64,000 bases of DNA, taken from positions 62,001 to 126,000 of the forward strand of contig CAKZOI010000072.1 of assembly GCA_937136395.1 (NCBI GenBank), written 5' to 3'. The notes beneath the pieces were generated by a model, which made no database searches, had not been told where the DNA came from, and saw nothing but the letters and a program-made list of their open reading frames with translations. The translations under genes were made by a program, and so were the position numbers. Shown piece after piece: positions 37,296-45,642 of the stretch. This DNA comes from an uncultured Opitutia bacterium. GTDB lineage: Bacteria > Verrucomicrobiota > Verrucomicrobiia > Opitutales > Coraliomargaritaceae. Each line of letters begins with the position of its first letter. Within the stretch, counting starts at the first letter, position 1.

Positions 37296-37703
37296 GTGCC
37301 CAACGAAAGTAAAGAACTCCCTGGCCTTCGCGCTGAACTCGATAAACTGGTATACTTTCACGACACTGATAAACTGCCAAGCGATGCCCCGCACGCGTTT
37401 ATCTATTTCATTACAATCATTAATTTGTCGAACAGCACGGTCACCTTACGCGGGCGGCGCTGGGTGCTACGCGAAGTTGACGGGCATAGCCATGTGATCG
37501 AAGGTGAAGGCATCGTTGGCAAAGAGCCGACGCTCGCTCCCGGCGAACGTTTCAGCTACAACAGTTACCACATGACACACTGCGACTGCATCGCAACAGG
37601 TTCATTTCATGGTATTGACACCTCAGGATATCCCATCCATCTCCGCATACCTGAAATAGAAATGAAGATTCCACCGAACACCCCCGACAGCTCCCACGCA
37701 TGA
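37296..37703 (+). CDS. apaG: ApaG-domain protein
   Basis: The 135-aa protein matches the ApaG/FBXO fold, an immunoglobulin-like domain linked in E. coli to Co2+/Mg2+ and Ap4A phenotypes, with unclear biochemistry. The signature GRRWVLREVDGHSHVIEGEG, then VGKEPTLAPGERFSYNSYH, is plain. I chose the GTG at 37296; an in-frame TTG at 37233 would add 21 residues. Its stop overlaps the start of the next gene (ATGA), so the two are translationally coupled. Confidence 0.85.
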   Translation: MPNESKELPGLRAELDKLVYFHDTDKLPSDAPHAFIYFITIINLSNSTVTLRGRRWVLREVDGHSHVIEGEGIVGKEPTLAPGERFSYNSYHMTHCDCIATGSFHGIDTSGYPIHLRIPEIEMKIPPNTPDSSHA

Positions 37704-39058
37704 AGCTGATTGATTTAAATCGCCACGGTGCTATCGGAGCCAATTCGACCTATATTCAGATTGGTGCGTTTCATATTCTAGTGGATTCGGGGCTGCACCC
37801 AAAGATGATGGGCTTCGATGCAATGCCTGACTTCAAACCGATAGAAGACGTTGAACTGGACCTAATCATCCTGACTCACTGCCACCTCGACCACTTAGGC
37901 TCATTGCCTGTCGTCACCGCACACAATATGGACACGCCAGTCATTACGACCGCGCCGAATGCTGAGCTCGCACCTCGTATGTTGAGAAACTCGATCAATG
38001 TCATGAAGCGCCAGCGCGAAGAACATGGCATTACTGACTATCCACTGTTCCTACATCGCGACGTTATCCAATTGAATAAACAATTCGTGGTGCAGCGCTT
38101 TGAACACGGTGAGCTCTACTACAAGGATGAGGAAAAAATCGAAGTCATCCTACACCCTTCAGGCCACGTAGCTGGAGCCGCTGCGGTTGAACTCATCCAC
38201 AACGATCGACGCATCGTCTTCACAGGAGATGTGCTCTTCGATGCACAGCGCACACTTCCTGGCGCACATTTGCCACAGGGTAAAATCGACACCTTGATAC
38301 TCGAAACCACACGTGGTGCAAAAGCACGAGAACATGGAGTCACGCGTGCTTCCGAAGTCGATAAACTCGTCACTCGCATAGGCGAAATCCTCGAGCGAGA
38401 TGGCAGTTGCTTGATACCAGTCTTCGCCTTAGGGCGCATGCAAGAGCTGTTTAAGATCATATACGAAGCCCGCAGTTTCGGGCGCCTCCCCCACTGTCCG
38501 GTGCATGCAGCAGGGCTGGGCATGGACATTTGTAACTACTTTGATAAGATACGTAAACGCACGCACCTAATCGACTTCGACATCACTATGCTCGAAAAAA
38601 TGAAGGTGCGCACCGTAGATATGAATATGCGCCCGGGGCGTGATATGCCTCGCAAAGGCATCTATCTCGTCAGCAGCGGTATGATGGTTCAACACACTCC
38701 ATCTTATAAAATCGCCGCCTCATTACTCCCTCATGCACAGAACGGCATTTGCTTTGTCGGTTACTGCGATCCTGACACCCCTGGTGGCAAACTCTTAGAA
38801 GAAAAAGACAGCGGTAGTTTCTTCTTCGAGACGATGGATTACATCGCGCCGATTCGCGCATCCGTTGATCAATTTGACCTGAGCGGACATGCCGATCGAG
38901 AGGAACTCGCGGATTATGCAGAGCAATCGGAAGCACGTGCGATCGTCCTTAATCACGGCGAGGACCTCGCTCGCGAATGGTTCGAGAAGGCATTATTAGA
39001 GCGTATGCCCGCAACGAAGGTCTTGAATCCAACGCCCACTGTGCTTTACACTATTTAG
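37700..39058 (+). CDS. MBL-fold beta-CASP RNA-processing exonuclease-like protein
   Basis: Metallo-beta-lactamase fold protein of 452 aa with a beta-CASP insert, related to CPSF73 and RNase J-like nucleases. Metal ligands are seen in LTHCHLDHLG (motif 2), HPSGHVAGAA (motif 3) and FTGDVLFD (motif 4). The beta-CASP domain has LIPVFALGRMQELF, and the C-terminal motifs DLSGHADREEL and LNHGE follow. It should process RNA or DNA phosphodiesters, which is not proven for this protein. Coupled to apaG by a 4-bp overlap. Confidence 0.88.
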   Translation: MKLIDLNRHGAIGANSTYIQIGAFHILVDSGLHPKMMGFDAMPDFKPIEDVELDLIILTHCHLDHLGSLPVVTAHNMDTPVITTAPNAELAPRMLRNSINVMKRQREEHGITDYPLFLHRDVIQLNKQFVVQRFEHGELYYKDEEKIEVILHPSGHVAGAAAVELIHNDRRIVFTGDVLFDAQRTLPGAHLPQGKIDTLILETTRGAKAREHGVTRASEVDKLVTRIGEILERDGSCLIPVFALGRMQELFKIIYEARSFGRLPHCPVHAAGLGMDICNYFDKIRKRTHLIDFDITMLEKMKVRTVDMNMRPGRDMPRKGIYLVSSGMMVQHTPSYKIAASLLPHAQNGICFVGYCDPDTPGGKLLEEKDSGSFFFETMDYIAPIRASVDQFDLSGHADREELADYAEQSEARAIVLNHGEDLAREWFEKALLERMPATKVLNPTPTVLYTI

Positions 39059-39090
39059 CCCTAATATAGTTACCCTATACTCGCTAAGAT

Positions 39091-39480
39091 ATGAAATTTG
39101 AATACAGTATAATTAAAGAGCATAAGCTGATCATCGAGGTCGTTTCTGGTCAAACCACGATCGAAGGTCTCGCCGAAAAAACCAAAGCCCTATTCTCAGA
39201 CCCTAATTATGACTCAAACTATGTAGGTGTCGCCGACTATCGCAAAGCAAGCTCGCAGATCACACGCGCGGAGCTATACGGATTTGCGAATTTCATCAAC
39301 CAGAGTGGACAGTTTGGCAAAGCCAAATGGGCGATTTTGGCAGATGACCCCATGGTCGTCGCTTTGAGTCAGATTTTTCAACAGCGCTTAACCGAAGCCG
39401 CGATCATAGGCGTGTTTAGCTCCCCTGAAGCTGCCGCTCAGTTTATAGAAAATCCAGCAGTGCTCGATTACATCAAGTAA
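39091..39480 (+). CDS. Small SpoIIAA-like/STAS-like protein, unknown
   Basis: A 129-aa soluble protein without signal peptide. Its pattern (a beta-strand pair at the N-terminus, ADYRKASSQITRAELYGFA, then AKWAILADDPMVVALSQIF) resembles the single-domain SpoIIAA-like proteins, but I cannot name a family with certainty. It follows the beta-CASP gene by 32 bp on the same strand. Confidence 0.6.
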   Translation: MKFEYSIIKEHKLIIEVVSGQTTIEGLAEKTKALFSDPNYDSNYVGVADYRKASSQITRAELYGFANFINQSGQFGKAKWAILADDPMVVALSQIFQQRLTEAAIIGVFSSPEAAAQFIENPAVLDYIK

Positions 39481-39492
39481 TCACTCAAGCTC

Positions 39493-40454
39493 TTAGCGCC
39501 CGAAGAGACTCGAGAGCTTGCCGATAATACTACCACTGGTATTGCCGCCACTCTCTTTGACTCCAAAATGTAGCCGAGCTAGCGCCAATGCCACACGCTC
39601 GGTGCGCGGCGCATCATTGATCAAAAAGAAACGCTCAGGTCGGTCACCGCTCGTAAAGATCTCCTTTAACTCGGCCGCTTCGGCGGTGAACCATTCAGCA
39701 TACATTGGTCACTTTATCTAAGGCACCTGTTAATTGAGCTTCAGAATGACTGCCCTCAGCACTTGTGCGTAAGGCCATTTCTTTATCTGTTAAAATCGCA
39801 CCTGATTGATACAGTAACTCAACTTGCAAAGGCTCACTCAAATCTTCGGCAATCAGTCCAATCGCTTCAGCCAAATGTAGGCCTTTAAAGCCTCGGCGAT
39901 ATGGGATGTGCTTACGTATACCAATATCGTCTTTGTGAGCGAGACTGTTCATGAAAGCTCTGAGGTCTGCCCCAACAACAGTTGACTGATCCAATGTCTG
40001 TCCGAAATGAACGATATCAATCAAAGTCTTTGGGTTCTGTGACGACAGCAGCTCAATCGTCTCATCACTGAAATGAACAAACTGTGCGGGATAGTTGGGC
40101 ACTACGTTCAAGCGTGCTAGAATCACGTCAAAAGTCTCGTCCACTTCGCTTTCGGCCTCGACCTTGTCATTCATATCGCCAAAGGGATCATCAAACGCAA
40201 GTGTCTCACGGAGAATGTCGATCAACTTATGAATACGGTTTTTTACCGATTAAGCCGGGCACCGCATTGAGCTCGTCGAGCGTGAAATCGATATACTTAT
40301 TGGGAGTTTCATCGCTTCCCTTGAATGGCCATGAAATTCCAGCATTTTGCCCAAGCTTCGCGATCTCCGTTTCGTTGAGAATCGAGTTTGTAAAACGACG
40401 GCAAATAAATTCCCACTCTTCAGGAGAATATTTCACTAGGTGTTTCTTTGACAT
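39493..40454 (-). pseudogene. Unknown gene, frameshifted (three frames)
   Basis: Three overlapping minus-strand frames read as one protein: 40227-40454 (start MSKKHLVKYSPEEWEF), 39695-40225, and 39493-39705 (MYAEWFTAEAAELKEIF). The first junction is a run of six A (40239-40244); dropping one A gives GLIGKNRIHKLIDILRETL without a break. The second junction near 39700 could be another +1 shift or a separate gene whose start overlaps by 11 bp. The combined product is about 275 aa, soluble, of no recognised family. It may be a true pseudogene, programmed slippage on the A run, or a sequencing error. Confidence 0.6.
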
Positions 40455-40556
40455 AAATAGAAGTGTTCTGCGACCGCGCTGTGTAAAAAATTATCTTAGG
40501 CGCGAATACAAGAGTGTATTCTTGAACTATAAGCACTTAAATTACCAACTATAATC

Positions 40557-41540
40557 CTATAAAATCCAAGCGAAACTACAACTTGGACTGCGTTTAATGG
40601 GGAATTTTACGTTTCCCTCATAAAACAGAACGCTGGATTTATGCGACGACCTAAAAATGAGGACGCCAGTCTTTTCCCCCTGCTCATTAAGATAGTCTAC
40701 AGTGCTTGCCACAGTTTCCGCACCAGAACATATAATGACCACGACCGACTCGGCATCCGCTGCACCATGGTATTCATAGAATGAATACTGTCGGCCTGTC
40801 AGCTCAGCAAACTTGTTCATTTCAGCTTCAACCACATCTGCACACACATCATAAAAAGGGTACACTGCTTCACGTGCCTGAAAAAAGACATCCGGATTCT
40901 GCGCCGTGCCACGAATCGTTGGGTGATCTGGAGATAAACTATTGTTACGTATGCGTGCAATTGCTTCCGGATCAATCATCGCCTGCAATACGGAGTCCTC
41001 CAACGGATCGATTTTATTAATCTCATGCGAGGTGCGAAAACCGTCGAAGAAATGCAAAAATGGAATCCGGCACTTCAAAGTCGCAGCATGTGCAATACAA
41101 GCGATGTCCTGCGCTTCTTGAACTGAATTAGATGCCAACAGCGCAAAACCAGTTTGGCGACAGGCCATCACATCAGAGTGATCGCCAAAAATAGACAACG
41201 CATGCGTCGCCAACGCCCGGGCACTCACATGTAATACGAACGGCGTTAATTCACCCGCAATTTTATACATATTGGGGATCATCAACAAAAGGCCTTGCGA
41301 CGCCGTAAAGGAAGTCGCTAGCGCACCCGTTTGCAGCGCACCATGCAAGGCTCCTGCCACACCGGTTTCCGATTGTAACTGCACTACCTGTGGCACATCA
41401 GTCCATATATTTTCACGACCTGCGGCGGACCACTCGTCACATGCTTCACCCATGCTGGTCGATGGAGTAATAGGGTAAATTGCAATGACTTCGGAGACAC
41501 GATAGGCCACCGAGGCCACCGCATCATTCGCATCTGTCAT
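40557..41540 (-). pseudogene. nifJ: Pyruvate:ferredoxin oxidoreductase, N-terminal fragment
   Basis: The first 305 or so residues match the N-terminal thiamine-diphosphate domain of PFOR: SEVIAIYPITPSTSMGEACD, TGALATSFTASQGLLLMIPN and HFFDGFRTSHEINKI. After EKTGVLIFR the family sequence (normally LYRPFS and onward) is lost and about 31 unrelated residues lead to a stop at 40557. Full-length PFOR is about 1,200 aa, so three quarters is missing, including the iron-sulfur and CoA regions; the fragment cannot work as PFOR. The break coincides with a small inverted-repeat element. Start ATG at 41540. Confidence 0.88.
40560..40641. repeat. 82-bp inverted-repeat element at the PFOR break
   Basis: Imperfect terminal inverted repeats TAAAATCCAAGCG (40560-40572) and CGCTGGATTTA (40631-40641), with an internal hairpin of GGGAA/TTCCC near 40600-40617. 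It encodes the aberrant end of the PFOR fragment. It looks like a miniature repeat (MITE/REP-like); no transposase is present. Confidence 0.5.
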
Positions 41541-41701
41541 TAGGGTATTAGAGAGTTGTTTTCCTGCCTTCACTATAAGAAAAGCTAAATTCAATTAACA
41601 ACCTATTAATCATTCCTTATAGTAAGATGCCCCAATTTAGCACTGCTCATCAACTCTATAAGTTTAATGAGAGGCATAAAAAGCATCCTCGGTCCCAATT
41701 G

Positions 41702-42097
41702 CTAGCGAGACTGTAGCCGTATTTTATTGAGCTGATTCGCACGGCATATATCCATCACCGCAGTCACGTGCTTGAGAGGCACATCTTCGTCAGCAATCAA
41801 TAAAACCGGTAAGTCGGGAGTCAACTCACCGGCAAGTTCGATCGCTGACTTAAAGGCATCCAGCCCTAACCGCCTATCATTGAGATAGCGTTCACCTTCT
41901 GGGCTAAGCGCGATCACAATTTGCTCTTTAATTTCGTTCTTTCCAGCAGTCTCAATTTTAGGAACGGTAATATTCAAGCTACTCACCTGCTTGAATTGCA
42001 TCGTCACCAAAAAGAAGAATAATAGCACTGTCAGCACATCCACAAGCGGCACGATATTGATCGTCGGTTGACGACGTCTGCGGAGCAATAGTGACAT
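41702..42097 (-). CDS. exbD: ExbD/TolR-type biopolymer transporter
   Basis: The 131-aa inner-membrane protein has one N-terminal transmembrane helix (about residues 16-34, INIVPLVDVLTVLLFFFLV) with the conserved Asp of the proton path, then a periplasmic domain (LPVLLIADEDVPLKHVTAVM). Works with the ExbB-like gene 23 bp upstream to couple proton flow to outer-membrane transport. No TonB gene is present. Confidence 0.9.
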   Translation of the reverse strand: MSLLLRRRRQPTINIVPLVDVLTVLLFFFLVTMQFKQVSSLNITVPKIETAGKNEIKEQIVIALSPEGERYLNDRRLGLDAFKSAIELAGELTPDLPVLLIADEDVPLKHVTAVMDICRANQLNKIRLQSR

Positions 42098-42120
42098 AAC
42101 AATAGTAATAATTCAGAAGA

Positions 42121-42690
42121 CTATTCAGAACCTTGCTTGAGTTCGGTCAGACACTCGACACCCACACTAATGCGAGCGGCAAGTGACTCTACTCTACGCA
42201 TCAGATACGCATGCGCAGCAAGTGCAGGAATCGCAATCGCAAGGCCCAGAATAGTGGTATTCAAAGCCAAAGCGATCCCCTTAATAAAAGCAGCTGGGTC
42301 GGGTAAGCCCGTATCCGCAGAAAACCCACCAAACACCTGCGTCAAACCAGTCACAGTGCCGAGCAAACCAAGTAAAGGCGCTGCACCAATCACCACCTCC
42401 AAAAGAAACATCCCCCGCTCCATCCGACTCACTTCCAGCCGCGCAAATGCATTTAAGGCTTCGGCGTCTGGATTGCGCTCACGATAAAAAGTCACAATAC
42501 GACCTGTGACAGATGACATACTCGACGCGACCTTGTCGAGATCGCCCGCCACAAAAGCATCGACCATGCTTCGAGGAATCACCTTTGAATTGCGCAGCGC
42601 AATCAATCGCTCAATCGTAATAAAAACCGCGATGAACGAGCACACCGCGAGTGGGTAGACAAAGATGCCTGCGTTAATTAAAAGGTCCAT
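42121..42690 (-). CDS. exbB: MotA/TolQ/ExbB proton channel protein
   Basis: The 189-aa protein has three transmembrane helices (about 8-26, 97-120 and 140-162). The conserved region GAAPLLGLLGTVTGLTQVF and the third helix ALALNTTILGLAIAIPALAA match the MotA/TolQ/ExbB family. With the ExbD-like gene below it forms an energising pair; whether it serves TonB- or Tol-type transport cannot be told. Confidence 0.9.
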   Translation of the reverse strand: MDLLINAGIFVYPLAVCSFIAVFITIERLIALRNSKVIPRSMVDAFVAGDLDKVASSMSSVTGRIVTFYRERNPDAEALNAFARLEVSRMERGMFLLEVVIGAAPLLGLLGTVTGLTQVFGGFSADTGLPDPAAFIKGIALALNTTILGLAIAIPALAAHAYLMRRVESLAARISVGVECLTELKQGSE

Positions 42691-42752
42691 AAATGCATAA
42701 TAGGGTCACGCTTAGGTCAGCACGATCAAGACAAAGTTTCAAACAATTGAAT

Positions 42753-42782
42753 AAAAAAGGCGCAACCGAAATTGCGCCTTTG
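42753..42782 (-). terminator. Terminator after the yqaE-like gene
   Basis: On the minus strand AAAGGCGCAA pairs with TTGCGCCTTT around a 6-nt loop, followed by T residues. It lies between the yqaE-like gene and exbB, insulating the two. Confidence 0.85.
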
Positions 42783-42809
42783 CGATAAGAATAAGTCCTG
42801 CTCGTAGTT

Positions 42810-42979
42810 CTACTTAAGAACGTCAAAAACAACCAAGAAGGCATGAATGATCGCGCCCAAACCAAAGGTAAGCAATAGCAGCGCAATGTTGATGACGAGC
42901 GGTAAACCTGCGCCCTTCTTGAGAAACACCGCTACCGGCGGCAAGAAGATCGCGAGATGAGAACGATTTTGTTATCCAT
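42810..42979 (-). pseudogene. YqaE/Pmp3 family membrane protein, frameshifted
   Basis: Starting at the ATG at 42979 the frame gives MDNKIVLI, as in YqaE/Pmp3 (UPF0057) proteins. The next frame then gives LAIFLPPVAVFLKKG, then a second helix ending IIHAFLVVF, with TAG at 42810. The span is 170 nt, one short of 57 codons. A single base is missing near 42955-42958, where the frame switches. The two-helix architecture otherwise fits the family (about 55 aa). Either a genuine null allele or a sequencing error. Confidence 0.75.
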
Positions 42980-43057
42980 GATATATTAAGTTGTGCTAGT
43001 TAGTGTGAGCTTAATTAGCTTAAGCTGAGTCGTTACTAGCAATTTTCATGACAAATG

Positions 43058-43660
43058 TCACGCCTGCATATAAGACAACGCACCTGCAGTTTTCGCGACA
43101 TCATCGAGGCCTTCAAGCAATTCGCTCAATGGGTCGTAATTCCCGCTCAATAGGCTGTCACGGGCGCCGGGCTTGATTTCGCACGGAACCGACTGATCAC
43201 CGAAGTTTACCTTCAAGTTCTCAACGTCAATCGTCACCTCTAGTGTAGGATCCGCTTCGATCGCTGCTGCTATTGCTTCACGATCTGCATCGGTCGCAAT
43301 CACACAGACCACACCAAGGTTGGTGGAATTGCCGAAAAAGATCTCCGCAAAACTACCTGCGATCACTGCATTGTATCCCGCGCGTAGAATCGACTGTGGT
43401 GCGTGCTCGCGAGAGCTACCGCAACCGAAGTTGTTTCCGCTCACGAGGATCGAAGCTTCTGAGAAGCGTGGATCATTTAAGTTGTGCGCTTTATCTTCGC
43501 CAGACTCAGTCTTGCGCACATCGTAGAAGAGATATTCGCCTAGGCCGTCGAAGGTGATGCACTTCATGAAGCGGGCTGGGATGATGCGATCGGTATCGAT
43601 GTCGTCTCCAGGAACGAAAACGCCCTTACCGGAAACTTGTTTAATTGGTGTAGATGGCAT
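43058..43660 (-). CDS. leuD: 3-isopropylmalate dehydratase small subunit
   Basis: Small subunit of the isomerase in leucine synthesis. The 200 aa contain [13 protein letters not shown] and the substrate-loop region [18 protein letters not shown]. It pairs with leuC, which ends 32 bp upstream of the leuD start. The gap is filled by heptad repeats. The same isomerase may act on citramalate from CimA. Confidence 0.96.
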   Translation of the reverse strand: MPSTPIKQVSGKGVFVPGDDIDTDRIIPARFMKCITFDGLGEYLFYDVRKTESGEDKAHNLNDPRFSEASILVSGNNFGCGSSREHAPQSILRAGYNAVIAGSFAEIFFGNSTNLGVVCVIATDADREAIAAAIEADPTLEVTIDVENLKVNFGDQSVPCEIKPGARDSLLSGNYDPLSELLEGLDDVAKTAGALSYMQA

Positions 43661-43692
43661 AATTAAAGAATTTAGAAATTAGAATGTAGAAG
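43661..43692 (-). repeat. 7-nt periodic leader before leuD
   Basis: On the minus strand the entire leuC-leuD gap reads as heptamers CTTCTAC, ATTCTAA, TTTCTAA, ATTCTTT, running into the leuD ATG. The repeat starts at the leuC stop codon itself. There is no Shine-Dalgarno sequence. Confidence 0.8.
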
Positions 43693-45117
43693 TTAGACGC
43701 CGACTGGAGCGACTCCGAAGACCTCACGAGCGTCAGAGACTTCACCAGTCACCGCTGCAGCGGCAACCATGAGTGGGCTCATGAGCATGGTGCGGCCAGT
43801 TGGGCTACCTTGGCGGCCCTTGAAGTTACGGTTAGAAGAACTCGCGCAGAGTTGATCACCGACCAACTTGTCAGGATTCATCGCCAAGCACATGGAGCAA
43901 CCTGCGGCGCGCCATTCGAAACCGGCTTCGACAAAGATTTTATCGAGACCTTTCGCTTCTGCAATCTTAGCCACGACTTGAGAACCCGGAACGATGATGG
44001 CTTGCACGCCTTCAGCGACCTTACGGCCTTCAACGAATTTGGCGACTTCTTCAAAGTCAGAAAGACGGCCGTTGGTGCAGGAACCGATGAATGCGACATC
44101 GATCTTCTTCCCCTTCATCGCACTGCCACCTTCGAACTTCATGTATTCAAGTGCTTCTGCAATGGAATCGCGCTCCGACTGAGTTTCACCCTCAGCAATC
44201 GCTGGGATGTTCTCATTGATACCCACACCCTGTGCAGGAGTAATACCCCATGTCACAGTCGGCTGGATTTCGGATGCGTCGATATTAACCACGTCGTCAT
44301 ACGAGCAGCCTTCATCAGACGCGAACGACTTCCACTCGGCAACCGCAGCATCCCACGCTTCACCGGTTGGTGAATATGGGCGGCCCTTCAAGTATTCGAA
44401 AGTCGTCTCGTCTGGATTGACGTAACCGACACGTGCACCGCCCTCGATGGACATGTTGCAGACGGTCATACGCTCTTCCATGGTGAAATTATCAAATGTG
44501 GTGCCCGCATACTCGTATGCGTAACCGGTGCCACCTTGTGTGCCGAGTAGACGGATGATGTGAAGAATCACGTCCTTCGCATACACACCGGGAAGCAAAT
44601 CGCCGTTCACATTGATCCGGCGCACCTTGAGCTGGTTCAACGCAATGGTCTGTGTGGCAAGCACGTCGCGCACTTGGCTGGTGCCGATACCAAAAGCAAT
44701 CGCACCAAACGCACCGTGAGTCGCTGTGTGAGAGTCACCACAAGCGATTGTCGTGCCGGGCTGTGTAATCCCCTGCTCTGGTCCCACGATGTGCACCACA
44801 CCTTGTTTACCGGTGTTGGTGTCAAAGAAAGTGACGCCGTTCTCCGCACAATTCTTACGAAGTTCCTCGATCATACCCTGAGCGAGCGGGTCACTGTAAG
44901 GCTCAACTGATTCATTCGTCGGCACGATGTGGTCCACCGTCGCGAAGGTGCGATGCGGGTATTGCACCTTCAGACCGTGGTCGCGAAGCATGCCAAAGGC
45001 CTGCGGGCTCGTGACTTCGTGAATCAAGTGCGTGCCGATCAATAATTGCGTCTGGCCGTTTGCCAATTGGCGAACTGCGTGCGCATCCCATACTTTTTCA
45101 AATAAGCTTTTGCTCAT
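43693..45117 (-). CDS. leuC: 3-isopropylmalate dehydratase large subunit
   Basis: Large aconitase-type subunit. The 474 aa include [46 protein letters not shown] (first cluster Cys) and [13 protein letters not shown] (CxxC of the [4Fe-4S] cluster). The ATG at 45117 is preceded by GGAGAGG at an 8-nt distance, a strong ribosome-binding site, unlike most neighbours. Confidence 0.97.
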   Translation of the reverse strand: MSKSLFEKVWDAHAVRQLANGQTQLLIGTHLIHEVTSPQAFGMLRDHGLKVQYPHRTFATVDHIVPTNESVEPYSDPLAQGMIEELRKNCAENGVTFFDTNTGKQGVVHIVGPEQGITQPGTTIACGDSHTATHGAFGAIAFGIGTSQVRDVLATQTIALNQLKVRRINVNGDLLPGVYAKDVILHIIRLLGTQGGTGYAYEYAGTTFDNFTMEERMTVCNMSIEGGARVGYVNPDETTFEYLKGRPYSPTGEAWDAAVAEWKSFASDEGCSYDDVVNIDASEIQPTVTWGITPAQGVGINENIPAIAEGETQSERDSIAEALEYMKFEGGSAMKGKKIDVAFIGSCTNGRLSDFEEVAKFVEGRKVAEGVQAIIVPGSQVVAKIAEAKGLDKIFVEAGFEWRAAGCSMCLAMNPDKLVGDQLCASSSNRNFKGRQGSPTGRTMLMSPLMVAAAAVTGEVSDAREVFGVAPVGV

Positions 45118-45361
45118 AAATGTGACCTCTCCAGAGGGGTTAATCTCAAAAGCGTCTCAATAAGGATAGCTTTGGAGGGTCTGGCAACCGCAAATCTGAT
45201 TTTTGCATCAGTGCGCGATGAAACTGTCTCAAAAATTGGATTCTCCAGTATATTCAGCCCTCCACGGACCAAAAACTTACGCTTTAGGCTACTTTTTTCT
45301 AATTTGTAGCCGAAACGGTAACGTTTTGCTTAGTCTGCAAGTATTTTAAGGCAACTACCGA

Positions 45362-45470
45362 GGGAACGTCCAACGCTCAACTTTGAAGATCCAATGTTAG
45401 ATAACAATACACCCTCGAACCTAATACTCACTCTAAATTCGAAGTTGAACGTTCGACGTTCGACGTTCCC
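45362..45470. repeat. Imperfect inverted repeat with heptad arm, upstream of typA
   Basis: Left arm from 45362 (GGGAACGTCCAACGCTCAAC) and right arm 45438-45470, whose reverse complement begins GGGAACGTCGAACGTCGAAC. The right arm itself is built of TCGACGT-type heptamers. The 525-bp stretch between leuC and typA otherwise holds no gene that I can support. Confidence 0.65.
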
Positions 45471-45515
45471 ATGCCCCTCAAGGTCCTACTGATTCGCTAT
45501 ATAGGATCATTTCGA

Positions 45516-45547
45516 TTGACTTCCCGCCCCCGTCTGGGCGTTATGCG
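45516..45547 (+). promoter_or_regulatory. Candidate promoter upstream of typA
   Basis: TTGACT (45516-45521) followed after 19 bp by TTATGC (45541-45546) as a weak -10. The spacer contains a short GC hairpin (CGCCC/GGGCG). Direction fits typA, 96 bp downstream. Confidence 0.35.
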
Positions 45548-45561
45548 CGCTTTCATTAATC

Positions 45562-45591
45562 CCCGTCGCTATCCAAGTCGGCGGGTTTTTC
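45562..45591 (+). terminator. Terminator-like hairpin in the typA leader
   Basis: CCCGTCG (45562-45568) pairs with CGGCGGG (45579-45585), followed by five or more T. It lies downstream of the candidate promoter and upstream of typA, so it could act as an attenuator or end a short RNA. Confidence 0.55.
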
Positions 45592-45603
45592 ATTTCTTCA
45601 GAG

Positions 45604-45640
45604 CTAACTTCTACCTTCTAGCTTCTACCTTCTTAAAAAT
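45604..45640 (+). repeat. 7-nt periodic leader before typA
   Basis: Reads CTAACTT, CTACCTT, CTAGCTT, CTACCTT, CTTAAAA, that is a strict 7-nt period of TTCTANN, ending 2 nt before the typA ATG. No Shine-Dalgarno sequence. Confidence 0.85.
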
Positions 45641-45642
45641 CC

